Shown in pieces: positions 29,765 to 37,599 of a stretch of DNA of 64,000 nt. Under the pieces are notes generated by a model. That model was not told the origin of the DNA. It saw nothing but the letters and a program-made list of their open reading frames with translations, and did no database searches. Every line of letters starts with the position of its first letter. Within the stretch, counting starts at the first letter, position 1. Origin of the DNA: SCUB01 sp041918675 (GTDB lineage Bacteria; Pseudomonadota; Alphaproteobacteria; Rhizobiales; Xanthobacteraceae); assembly GCA_041918675.1 (NCBI GenBank), contig JAYRVF010000011.1:422152-486151 (forward strand). Direction: 5' to 3'. Both the position numbers and the translations under genes were made by a program.

Positions 29765-32410
29765 ATGCGCGTCGTCGTCGCTGTGCTTGTGTGTGTGGCC
29801 GCGCTCCACGCGGGAATCTGGGGCCTCTTGCGCGGCCAGGAAACGGCGCCCGACTACACCAAGATTCTCCCGAGTCTGTCCTACGCGCCCTTCGAGGGCG
29901 GCGCTCACCCCGACGTCGACAACATCCCCACCGCCGCGCGCATCCGCAACGACCTGCGCACGCTGGTCCCGTTGACCCGGGCGATCCGGCTCTATTCCTC
30001 GACCGGCGGCGTCGAGTTCGTCCCGCCGATCGCCGGCGAATTCGGCCTCAAGGTCGCCGTCGGCGCGTGGATCGACAAGTTCACCGACCGCAACGAGCGG
30101 GAAATCCAGGCCGCGATCGACCTGTCTCGCCAGAACGGCAACGTCAACGCCGTCGTCGTCGGCAACGAGACGATCTACCGCGGCGACCAGAAGATCGAGG
30201 ACCTGATCAAGCTCATCCAGAGGGTGAAGCGGTCGGTCAATGTGCCGGTGACGACCGGCGAAATCTGGAACATCTGGCTCGAACATCCCGAGCTCGCCGC
30301 CTCCGTCGACTTCATCGCCGCGCATATTCTTCCCTATTGGGAGGGATTCTCGGAGACGCAGGCCGTCGACCAGGCCGTCATCATCTACAACAAGCTGCGC
30401 GAAGCCTTCCCGGGCAAGCGGATCGTCATCGCCGAATTCGGCTGGCCGAGCGCCGGCTACAACCTGAAGAACGCCAATCCGGGCCGGCTGACGCAAGCGG
30501 TTGTGCTGCGGACCTTCGCCAGCCGCGCCGATTCGATGGGAATCGACTTCAACATCGTTGAAGCGATTGATCAGCCCTGGAAGTTTTTCGAAGGTGGTGT
30601 CGGCCCTTATTGGGGAATTCTCGACGCATCCCGCAAACCGAAATTCGCCTGGAGCGGGCCGATCACGGATCCGATGACATTGAATCTCGCGGTCATCGCG
30701 GTCCTTGTCGGCGTCCTGCTCTCGCTCACGCTTTTGCGCAAGGAGCGCGCGACATTGACGGAGACCGCCGTCGTGGCCGCCGCCGCGCATGGCGTCGGCG
30801 CGTGGGTGGCGGTGATCTTCGCTTATTGGAACGGCCATTATTTCGTCGCCGGCTCGGTCTTCGCGCTCGCGCTGGGGCTGACGCTGCTCGTTCCCCTCGT
30901 CTTCATCGCGCTCGCCAGGATCGAGGAGATCGCGGCGATCGCCTTCGGCCGGGGGCCGGAACGCCTGCTCGGCGCGAAGCCCGCGGCCGCCGAGGACGCG
31001 CCGCGCCCGAAGGTCTCGATCCACGTGCCGGCCTATTTCGAGCAGCCCGACATGCTCAAGCAGACGCTCGATGCGGTCGCCAGGCTCGACTATCCGAACT
31101 ACGAATGTGTCGTCATCATCAACAACACGCCCGATCCCGCCTTCTGGCGGCCGATCGAGGAGCATTGCCGCGTGCTCGGCGAACGCTTCAAGTTCATCAA
31201 CGCGGAGAAGGTCGAGGGCTTCAAGGCGGGCGCCCTGCGCATCGCGCTCGCCGCGACCGCCCCGGACGCCGAGATCATCGGCATCATCGACGCCGATTAC
31301 GTCGTCACGCCCGACTGGCTGTCCGATCTGGTGCCGGCCTTCGCCGATCCCCGCGTCGGGCTCGTGCAGGCGCCGCAGGACCATCGCGACGGCAACCGCT
31401 CGCTGATGCACAACATCATGAATGGCGAATATGCCGGCTTCTTCGACATCGGCATGGTCGAGCGCAACGAGGCCAACGCCATCATCGTTCACGGCACGAT
31501 GTGCCTCGTCCGGCGCGCCGCGATGGATGCGTCCGGCGGCTGGTCGAGCGACACGATCTGCGAGGACACCGACCTCGGCCTCGCCATCATCGAGAACGGC
31601 TGGCTCACCCACTACACCAACCGCCGCTACGGCCACGGGCTGTTGCCGGACACCTACGAGGCGTTCAAGAAACAGCGCCACCGCTGGGCCTATGGCGGCT
31701 TCCAGATCGTCAAGAAGCATTGGCGCCGCTTCCGCCCCGGCGGCAGCAAGTTGACGGCGCGCCAGCGGCGCGAATTCACGCTGGGCTGGCTCAACTGGCT
31801 GGGCGCCGAAAGCATCGGCGTCGTGGTCGCGATCCTCAACCTGATCTGGGTGCCGTTCGTCGCCTTCGCCGGCATCGCCATTCCCGACACCATCCTGACC
31901 TTCCCGATCATCGCGGCGTTCGTCGTCGCGCTGACGCATTTCTTCGTGCTCTATAACCTGCGGGTGCGGGTGAAGCTCGGCCAGTTGCTCGGCGCGATGA
32001 TCGCGGCGATGTCGGTGCAATGGACGGTGGCGCGCGCCGTCGGCAACGGTCTGATCAAGGATCACCTGCCCTTCGCCCGCACCTCGAAAGGCGGGCTGTC
32101 GCTCGTCTCCGTCGAGTTCCAGGCGTTCTGGGAGGCGGTGATCGGGGCGCTGCTTATCGTCGGCGCCGTCGTGCTGGTGATGACCAACCAGAAGGAAGTG
32201 CGCGAGGTCTACATCTTCGCCGGCGTACTGGTGATGCAGAGCCTGCCGTTCCTGTCGGCGGTCGCGATCGCGGCCCTGGAGAATTCGCGCCTGAACCAGT
32301 TCCTGTTCTGGCGCCATCTGCGCAAGCGGATCGCGGTGATGATCGGCTGGCGTCCGCCGGTGCGGCTTCCCTCGCGGATGACCGCCAAGGCGCCCCGCGA
32401 TCCGGCGTGA
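29765..32410 (+). CDS. Bifunctional GH17 domain / GT2 glycosyltransferase, beta-glucan synthase
   Basis: 881 residues. A membrane anchor at 2-22, then a GH17 domain (35-305) with E135 in VVVGNETIYRG and E224 in VIAEFGWPSAG. Three or four membrane spans precede a processive GT2 domain from about 415: VSIHVPAYFEQPDMLKQTLD, the DAD of IIDADYVV near 509, CEDTDLGL, and the QxxRW motif in KQRHRWAYGG near 636. About five membrane spans close the protein. It should polymerise UDP-glucose into beta-(1,3)-glucan and process it at the periplasmic face, as in NdvB-like enzymes. An in-frame TTG at 29756 is an alternative start. The partner GH17 protein is encoded divergently. Confidence 0.88.
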   Translation: MRVVVAVLVCVAALHAGIWGLLRGQETAPDYTKILPSLSYAPFEGGAHPDVDNIPTAARIRNDLRTLVPLTRAIRLYSSTGGVEFVPPIAGEFGLKVAVGAWIDKFTDRNEREIQAAIDLSRQNGNVNAVVVGNETIYRGDQKIEDLIKLIQRVKRSVNVPVTTGEIWNIWLEHPELAASVDFIAAHILPYWEGFSETQAVDQAVIIYNKLREAFPGKRIVIAEFGWPSAGYNLKNANPGRLTQAVVLRTFASRADSMGIDFNIVEAIDQPWKFFEGGVGPYWGILDASRKPKFAWSGPITDPMTLNLAVIAVLVGVLLSLTLLRKERATLTETAVVAAAAHGVGAWVAVIFAYWNGHYFVAGSVFALALGLTLLVPLVFIALARIEEIAAIAFGRGPERLLGAKPAAAEDAPRPKVSIHVPAYFEQPDMLKQTLDAVARLDYPNYECVVIINNTPDPAFWRPIEEHCRVLGERFKFINAEKVEGFKAGALRIALAATAPDAEIIGIIDADYVVTPDWLSDLVPAFADPRVGLVQAPQDHRDGNRSLMHNIMNGEYAGFFDIGMVERNEANAIIVHGTMCLVRRAAMDASGGWSSDTICEDTDLGLAIIENGWLTHYTNRRYGHGLLPDTYEAFKKQRHRWAYGGFQIVKKHWRRFRPGGSKLTARQRREFTLGWLNWLGAESIGVVVAILNLIWVPFVAFAGIAIPDTILTFPIIAAFVVALTHFFVLYNLRVRVKLGQLLGAMIAAMSVQWTVARAVGNGLIKDHLPFARTSKGGLSLVSVEFQAFWEAVIGALLIVGAVVLVMTNQKEVREVYIFAGVLVMQSLPFLSAVAIAALENSRLNQFLFWRHLRKRIAVMIGWRPPVRLPSRMTAKAPRDPA

Positions 32411-32540
32411 AACGCGAGGCGGCCGGCCGGCCGCTCGCCGATTGACCGCGCCGGGTATTGACCGCGTCGGGCGCGACACCTACACAGCCGCCAAGGGCCG
32501 GCGCGGCATGCGCCCGGCGCCTCCGATATCCCACGGGATC

Positions 32541-32616
32541 GAGCGCGTAGCTCAGTCGGTAGAGCACCTGACTTTTAATCAGGTGGTCCTGGGTTCGAGT
32601 CCCAGCGCGCTCACCA
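32541..32616 (+). tRNA. tRNA-Lys (anticodon TTT)
   Basis: A complete 76-base cloverleaf. The acceptor stem GAGCGCG pairs with CGCGCTC, the D arm has GTAGCTCAGTCGGTAGAGC, the anticodon stem CCTGA/TCAGG encloses the loop CTTTTAA with anticodon TTT, and the T arm has GGTTCGAGTCC. The discriminator base is A and CCA is encoded. An integrase remnant lies 90 bases downstream, which suggests that this gene's 3' end served as an attachment site. Confidence 0.98.
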
Positions 32617-32663
32617 ACGATTTCAAAGGCTTGCGGAAAACTCCTGAAGAACGCATGGAGAAC

Positions 32664-32695
32664 GTGAGACACTTCTCGGTGTCTCACGTGAGACA
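32664..32695. repeat. GTGAGACA inverted and direct repeats between tRNA-Lys and the integrase remnant
   Basis: A perfect 9-bp inverted repeat GTGAGACAC/GTGTCTCAC around TTCTCG (32664-32687) is followed directly by a third GTGAGACA at 32688-32695. Such clusters beside a tRNA and an integrase may be arm-type integrase sites, or the hairpin may serve as a terminator for the tRNA. Neither use is proven. Confidence 0.6.
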
Positions 32696-32705
32696 TTTTC
32701 CGAAA

Positions 32706-33045
32706 TCAGGAGCGCTCCAGCCATGCCACCATTTTGGTGATGGCGGTGTCGGCAAGCTCGGGTGTTATTGCCAGGTAGTGGCGGAATATCGTGTCGATCG
32801 ATCCTGGCGTATGCCCCGTGATCGCCTTGATCTCGGCGGTCGTGCATGTGGAGCGCGCGAGCCACGTGACCGCCGTGTCGCGGAGATACTGGTCGCGCTT
32901 GCCGGCGATCGACGGCATGCCGCGCGCGGCGGCGGCGCGCACACGGGCGAAGGCGTGCTTGTAGCTCGATCCGTTCCAAGACGCCCGCGCGGCCGCGGCG
33001 ACATTTTCCTTGCTTACCGGGGCGGGCGCGGCCCATTTTGCCACC
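32706..33045 (-). pseudogene. Tyrosine recombinase (phage integrase) C-terminal remnant
   Basis: About 110 residues matching the end of a phage-type integrase: YKHAFARVRAAAARGMPSIA, RDQYLRDTAVTWLARS with the second catalytic Arg, ITGHTPGSIDTIFRHYL with the His and the tyrosine nucleophile, and ADTAITKMVAWLERS at the stop. The N-terminal arm-binding domain and the first catalytic Arg are missing; upstream of about 33045 the frame continues only into sequence unrelated to integrases that overlaps the DUF6629 gene. Together with the adjacent tRNA-Lys this marks an old integration site whose element has decayed. Confidence 0.82.
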
Positions 33046-33069
33046 GACGCTCCTTTCCGGAGACCGGCG

Positions 33070-33717
33070 ATGTGCTTTTCGGCCACGGCCAGTTTCGTCA
33101 CCGCCGGCGCCATGGTCGCGGCCGGAGCGGTGACGCTCAGGCGCGTCGAGCGCCGGGAAGATCTCCTCCTTGCCGCCCTGCCGCTATTTTTCGCCGCCCA
33201 GCAGGCGACCGAAGGCATGTTGTGGCTCGCCCTTCCCGTCATGCCCGACCAGCCGGTTTCGACATGGCTGACGCTCACCTTTCTGGTGTTCGCGAAACTG
33301 TTCTGGCCGATCATCGCGCCGCTCGCCGTCCTGCTCGCCGAGCCCGAGCCTTGGCGACGGCGCGCGATGGCCGCGTGCCTTGCGTTCGGCGTCGCCGTCG
33401 CGCTTTTCTTTCTCTGGTCGTTCGCGGTCGATTCTCACGCCTCGCACATCGTCGGCGCCCACATCGTCTATAGCCAGACGCGGAGCACGCCGGTGATCGT
33501 CGGCCTCGCCTATCTCCTGGCCACCGGCGTCACGCCGGCGCTGTCTTCGCACCGCTACCTCAAGCGTTTCGCGGCGATCGTCATCGCCGGATCGCTGGTG
33601 AGCTTCCTGTTCTATTGGGAGGCCTTCGTCTCGGTGTGGTGCTTTTTCGCGACCGCCGTCAGCGTCGTGCTTGTGCTGCATTTCGAGCGGGCGCGCGCGG
33701 CCCGCCGCGTGGCGTGA
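33070..33717 (+). CDS. DUF6629 family membrane protein
   Basis: 215 residues with about six or seven membrane spans. The opening MCFSATASFVTAGAMVAAGAV, the FFAAQQATEGMLWLAL segment and the WSFAVDSHASHIVGAHIVY loop are typical of this family, whose function is unknown. The ATG at 33070 has GGAG eight bases before it; this opening is strongly conserved, so the longer reading from 33010 can be dropped. The gene begins right where the integrase remnant ends, so it may be cargo of, or a later neighbour to, the old integration site. Confidence 0.85.
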   Translation: MCFSATASFVTAGAMVAAGAVTLRRVERREDLLLAALPLFFAAQQATEGMLWLALPVMPDQPVSTWLTLTFLVFAKLFWPIIAPLAVLLAEPEPWRRRAMAACLAFGVAVALFFLWSFAVDSHASHIVGAHIVYSQTRSTPVIVGLAYLLATGVTPALSSHRYLKRFAAIVIAGSLVSFLFYWEAFVSVWCFFATAVSVVLVLHFERARAARRVA

Positions 33718-33892
33718 GGGAAAGTTCCCCACTTGCTCCGTTGTCCCCGGTCTCGACCCTTGTCCTCCCCTATTGCCGTAAACCCTCCTCGTCCCCATTT
33801 CCGCGCCCCATCCCGCCCTCGCCTTGCCCCTTGAGCGCGGCGGCCACGATGTGAGATGTTCGCCGCCGCGATCAACAGACAGGGCCGCCCGC

Positions 33893-34360
33893 ATGACGCC
33901 AGAAGAATTCCGAACGATGATGCTCCCGCTCTGCGACGCGATCGCCGGCAAGCCGGTCGACGCGCGCTTGGCCGACGATCTCAATCGCGCCTTCCCCGGC
34001 GAGGGCAAGGCCGTGCGCGACATCGAGGCCGCCTGCCAGCAGGCGATCGCCGCCGGCTGGATGTGCTCGCAGGGTGAAGGCAACCGTCGGTTCGGCCGGG
34101 TCGTCGAGCCGTCGGCCGACACGCGCGATCTGAGCGTCGACGTCGTCTACCTCGCCGACGTCATCGGGCCGCATCACAAGCACCCCAATGGCGAAGTCTG
34201 CCTGGTGATGCCGCTGACGCCGACGGCGACCTTCGACGGCAAGGGACGCGGCTGGTGCGTCTATGGGCCGAATTCCGGCCACCGTCCGACCGTGCGCGAC
34301 GGCCGCGCGCTGGTGCTCTACCTGCTGCCAGAGGGCAAGATCGAGTTCACCGGCAAATAG
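33893..34360 (+). CDS. 4-hydroxylaminobenzoate lyase family protein (DUF4863, PnbB-like)
   Basis: 155 residues. After an N-terminal helical part (FRTMMLPLCDAIAGKPVDARLADDLN) a cupin-like domain holds SVDVVYLADVIGPHHKHPNGEVCLVMPL with a His pair and Glu suited to metal binding, then GRGWCVYGPNSGHRPTVRDGRALVLYLLPEGKIEF. PnbB of Pseudomonas converts 4-hydroxylaminobenzoate to protocatechuate with loss of ammonia. No nitroreductase or protocatechuate gene is nearby, so the real substrate is open. The start is chosen at 33893 by family length. It is convergent with the diheme cytochrome gene. Confidence 0.72.
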   Translation: MTPEEFRTMMLPLCDAIAGKPVDARLADDLNRAFPGEGKAVRDIEAACQQAIAAGWMCSQGEGNRRFGRVVEPSADTRDLSVDVVYLADVIGPHHKHPNGEVCLVMPLTPTATFDGKGRGWCVYGPNSGHRPTVRDGRALVLYLLPEGKIEFTGK

Positions 34361-34404
34361 CCGCGCCGCGCGCCGGCGCGGTTCGGATGGACCGCGCGAG
34401 TTCG

Positions 34405-34935
34405 TCACCGCGCGGTTTCGAGATTGCGGGTCAGCATCTCGATCAGGACCGGGATTTCGGCCGGGATGACGTCGCCGTGATAGACGAGCACGTCCTCGAC
34501 CGCCTTGAAGTCGTGGCGGTGATAGAGCTTGCCCCCGCGCAGCGTGAGTTCCTGGCGCGCGAAGTCGGTCGCGCGGCCGTGGCAGGTGGCGCATTTCTTC
34601 CGGAAGATGAATCGGCTGGCGAGCATCGCGTCGAATTGCGCGACCAGCGCCTCGACCTCGGCGGGCGACAGGACGGCGCCGCGATGACCCTTGAGCAGGA
34701 ATTCGCTCAAATCGCGACCGGCGCGCGCGGTCACGGGCCTGCCCGCCTCGTCGCGCAGCACCGATTGCACAAGGTTCGAGGCATGCGGCTCGTGGCATTT
34801 CGCGCAGGCCCGCTCGTAGACCGCGTGCGGGTCGATCGGCCGATCGCGCGGAACAAGAAAGATCGTGGCTGCTACCGCGGCGATCACAATGCCCACCGCC
34901 GCGAACCCAAACGCTAGCGCGCGCCCTCGCGTCAT
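34405..34935 (-). CDS. Membrane-anchored diheme c-type cytochrome
   Basis: 176 residues. An uncleaved or signal-type hydrophobic segment (LAFGFAAVGIVIAAVAATIFLV) leads to a periplasmic domain with two haem c motifs, C44-A-K-C47-H48 and C115-A-T-C118-H119. Possible axial Met residues are scarce, so bis-His ligation is plausible. The segment between the haems, DLSEFLLKGHRGAVLSPAEVEALVAQF, is helical. It could pass electrons to a periplasmic partner or terminal oxidase; no partner is encoded nearby. It is divergent from the SnoaL-like gene. Confidence 0.78.
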   Translation of the reverse strand: MTRGRALAFGFAAVGIVIAAVAATIFLVPRDRPIDPHAVYERACAKCHEPHASNLVQSVLRDEAGRPVTARAGRDLSEFLLKGHRGAVLSPAEVEALVAQFDAMLASRFIFRKKCATCHGRATDFARQELTLRGGKLYHRHDFKAVEDVLVYHGDVIPAEIPVLIEMLTRNLETAR

Positions 34936-35219
34936 GACACGTCCGCTTGGCCTCCGCGTCTCGACAGGACCGTCACCACTGATATGGAATATCTGGCCCC
35001 GGCGCGCCGTTTTTCCAGAGGCCGAGCTTCCTGGAATCCATCTATCCGAAGGCCGGTACCCGCATCGCCTTCGCGCCGGTTTCGCCAAGGGAGGCGGTTG
35101 CCATCCCGCCCGGCGATTTCCTATGCTTCGGACACCTTTTCTTGCGCCTCGCCCGCGCGAACCGCCCGGCCGAATCCCTCCGGGCCGGACCCCGATACCC
35201 CTCAAATCCAGGAACCCGC

Positions 35220-35825
35220 ATGAGTGAGAATTCGGCCGACCGCCTTGAAATCCGCGCCCTCGTCGAGAACTGGGCGGTCTGGCGCGACGCGCGCATGTGG
35301 GACCGGTTCCGCACCGTCTGGCACGACGACGGACGCATGATGGCGACCTGGTTCCAGGGCACGTTCGAGGAATTCATCGCGGTCAGCGAGGCCGGCTATA
35401 GGCGCGGCGTGCGCATCCTGCATTTCCTCGGTGGATCGAGCATCGATGTCGCCGGGACGCGCGCCATTGCCCAGACCAAGATGACGATCTCCCAGCGCGC
35501 GCCGGTCGAGGGCGTGATCTGCGACGTCGTCTGCACGGGACGATTTTTCGACTTCATCGAGAAACGCGGCGGCCGCTGGGGCCTCGTGCTGCGCCAGCCG
35601 ATCTACGAAAAGGACCGCCTCGATCCGGTCGACCCGTCGGCCGTGCTCAAACTCGACGCCGATCTCCTGACGCGCTTTCCCGAAGGCTATCGCCACCTCG
35701 CCTATCTTCAGACGCGCATCGGCTACACGGTCAAAACCGACATGCCGGGGCTCGACGGGCCGGAAGTCGAGGCGCTCCAGGCGGCGGGAGACGCCTGGCT
35801 CGCGGGCGCGCCGCTCGCGCGTTGA
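35220..35825 (+). CDS. SnoaL-like / NTF2-fold family protein
   Basis: 201 residues. The N-terminal RLEIRALVENWAVWRDARMWDRFRTVWHDDGRMMATW has the helix and first strands of an NTF2-like cone, as in SnoaL_4 proteins of the dehydratase, isomerase and ring-hydroxylating beta-subunit type. KMTISQRAPVEGVICDVVCTGRFFDFIEK and RWGLVLRQPIYEKDRLDPVDP complete the sheet. The tail from 150 resembles that of uncharacterised polyketide-cyclase-like members. AGGA lies 7 bases before the ATG. The catalytic role is unknown. Confidence 0.75.
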   Translation: MSENSADRLEIRALVENWAVWRDARMWDRFRTVWHDDGRMMATWFQGTFEEFIAVSEAGYRRGVRILHFLGGSSIDVAGTRAIAQTKMTISQRAPVEGVICDVVCTGRFFDFIEKRGGRWGLVLRQPIYEKDRLDPVDPSAVLKLDADLLTRFPEGYRHLAYLQTRIGYTVKTDMPGLDGPEVEALQAAGDAWLAGAPLAR

Positions 35826-35849
35826 GCGTTGCCTGACGCAATATCCGGC

Positions 35850-35942
35850 GAGAGTGAATCATCTCGCCGACGAGAAGTGCTCCAGACTGGGAGCCTTCGG
35901 CAAATTCCTGCCGCGAAATTGGTCCGCGCTTTCGCGGGGGCT
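35850..35942. repeat. Dispersed intergenic repeat element, copy B
   Basis: Second copy of the element at 4222-4313, placed between the SnoaL-like gene and the end of cysK. Shared blocks include ATCTCGCCGA, TGCTCCAGA-like, GGCAAATTCC and GCTTTCGCGGGGG. The two copies align over about 90 bases with only substitutions and at most a base or two of length change. Confidence 0.65.
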
Positions 35943-35946
35943 TGCG

Positions 35947-36933
35947 TTAGCCGATGCCCTCGAACAGCGCGGTCGAGAGATAACGTTCCGAGAACGAGGG
36001 AACGATCGCGACGATGGTCTTGCCCGCGTTTTCGGGACGCGCGCCGACGGCGAACGCGGCCGCGATGGCCGCACCCGAGGAAATCCCGCCGAGAATGCCT
36101 TCCACGCGCGCGAGCGCGCGCGCGTTCTCGATCGCGGTCGCGCTCGAAACCTTGACCACCTCGTCGATCACCGAGCGGTCGAGCACATCGGGAACGAAAC
36201 CGGCGCCGATCCCCTGAATCTTGTGCGGCCCCGGCGCGCCGCCCGAGAGCACCGGGCTCTCCTCCGGCTCGACCGCGACGACGCGCAGCGACGGCTTGCG
36301 CGGCTTGAGCACCTGCCCGACGCCGGTGATGGTGCCGCCGGTGCCGACGCCTGAGATGAAGATATCGACGCCGCCATGGGTGTCGTTCCAGATCTCCTCG
36401 GCCGTGGTGCGCCGGTGGATGTCCGGATTGGCGAGGTTCTTGAACTGCTGCGGCATCACCGCGTTCGGCGTTTTGTGCAGCAGTTCTTCCGCCGCCGCGA
36501 CCGCTCCCTTCATGCCCAGCGCCGCCGGCGTCAACACCAGATCGGCGCCGAGATAGGCCAGTATCTTGCGCCGCTCAATCGACATCGATTCCGGCATCAC
36601 CAGCGTGAGGCGATAGCCGCGCGCGGCGGCGGCGAAGGCGAGCGCGATGCCGGTATTGCCCGAGGTCGGCTCGATCAGCACTGTGTCCGGCTTGATCACG
36701 CCGGCCTTCTCCATCGCCGTGATCATCGATACGCCGATGCGGTCCTTCACGCTCGCGGCTGGATTGAAGTATTCGAGCTTGACGAGGACCGTCGCGTTGA
36801 CGCCGTTCTGGCGCGGCAGCTTGCGCAACCGCACCAGCGGCGTATCTCCGATCGCGTCGGTGATGCTTTCATAAATCTTGCCGCGACCGGCGGTTCGCGC
36901 GGGCGATCCTTGGGCATGATTCGGTTCGGTCAT
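35947..36933 (-). CDS. cysK: Cysteine synthase A (O-acetylserine sulfhydrylase)
   Basis: 328 residues. The PLP lysine is K63 in NPAASVKDRIG, the phosphate-adjacent TSGNTG loop is at 90-95, and GVGTGGTITGVGQVL binds the PLP phosphate. GIGAGFVPDVLD and the KVSSATAIENARALARVEGILGG segment are typical of the O-acetylserine-using type A enzyme. It makes cysteine from O-acetylserine and sulfide in the cytosol. An AAGGGA site precedes the ATG at 36933. It stands alone; no sulfate-assimilation genes flank it. Confidence 0.96.
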   Translation of the reverse strand: MTEPNHAQGSPARTAGRGKIYESITDAIGDTPLVRLRKLPRQNGVNATVLVKLEYFNPAASVKDRIGVSMITAMEKAGVIKPDTVLIEPTSGNTGIALAFAAAARGYRLTLVMPESMSIERRKILAYLGADLVLTPAALGMKGAVAAAEELLHKTPNAVMPQQFKNLANPDIHRRTTAEEIWNDTHGGVDIFISGVGTGGTITGVGQVLKPRKPSLRVVAVEPEESPVLSGGAPGPHKIQGIGAGFVPDVLDRSVIDEVVKVSSATAIENARALARVEGILGGISSGAAIAAAFAVGARPENAGKTIVAIVPSFSERYLSTALFEGIG

Positions 36934-37290
36934 GGCGTGTCCCTTCGACGCGATAATTCCAATTTGATCGATGTTCTATTCGGTTGCGCCGCGACAACGC
37001 AAGTCCAAGCTTGTCGGCCGAACACGCGATCTGCCCGACCGCGCGCGCTTGGAAACTCCTGCCACCAGCCATTGCGATCGCAGCATTTCCCATTCGCGCG
37101 CCGGGCGCGCGCGGCGACCGCCCGACGCCCGGAATCACCGACGCCCGATTTATCCCCGGCGCGCGTGCGGCGCGGCATCGCGGTGCAGCATCGATAGTTC
37201 TTGAAACGGCCCGAATTCTGTCGCCAGATTGTAGTGTAAGACCGCCTAGAAGCACGCAGCGTTCAACCGCCAGCAGAGGGAGTTCATGTG
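36934..37290. other. Divergent intergenic region upstream of cysK
   Basis: About 357 bases between the starts of cysK (left) and the small zinc-ribbon gene (right). It contains an AT-richer segment near 36950-36980 next to cysK, likely its promoter, but I cannot name an operator. No open frame here looks like a gene. Confidence 0.45.
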
Positions 37291-37521
37291 ATGGCGCTGA
37301 ATCCCACACTGTCCGGGTTGCTTGCGTCACGTGCGACGGAGATGAGCACGGAGCCGCGCGAGAGCGAGATGCCGGTGTGCCCGGTGTGCTCGGATACGAT
37401 GATCGCGGCGGAGGCCTCGTCGTGGTTGCCGGACAACAAGATCGAATATGTCTGGAGCTGCGACAATTGCGGCTACGGCTTCGTGTCGAAGCACGACGCC
37501 CGTCCCTTCGTCTGCCATTGA
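37291..37521 (+). CDS. Small zinc-ribbon protein
   Basis: 76 residues with a four-cysteine ribbon: C30-P-V-C33 and C57-D-N-C60, followed by GYGFVSKHDARPFVCH. Such a treble-clef or ribbon normally binds zinc and mediates nucleic-acid or protein contacts. A strong GAGGGAG site lies upstream; a GTG at 37288 immediately before the ATG could also be used. Short proteins of this sort are conserved in Rhizobiales but have no assigned role. A 3-copy 18-bp repeat begins at the stop codon. Confidence 0.75.
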   Translation: MALNPTLSGLLASRATEMSTEPRESEMPVCPVCSDTMIAAEASSWLPDNKIEYVWSCDNCGYGFVSKHDARPFVCH

Positions 37522-37570
37522 GCGTCGGCACGCCATTAAGCGTTCGCGCGCCGTTGAGCGTTCGCAGGCC
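37517..37570. repeat. 18-bp tandem repeat, three copies
   Basis: Three units of ATTGAGCGTTCGCGCGCC type at 37517-37534, 37535-37552 and 37553-37570. The first unit overlaps the stop of the zinc-ribbon gene. The array lies between convergent genes (zinc-ribbon and tgt). Confidence 0.8.
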
Positions 37571-37599
37571 ATCGAAATAGGTCATCGCCAGCGCGGCGA

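Noticed and set aside
29696..32479. A 927-codon open frame on the minus strand opposite the GH17-GT2 gene
   Set aside because: Antisense shadow with no domain, while the plus strand has intact catalytic motifs.
33046..33314. Extension of the integrase on the minus strand to 33314
   Set aside because: The added residues do not resemble an integrase and lie antisense to the conserved start of the DUF6629 gene.
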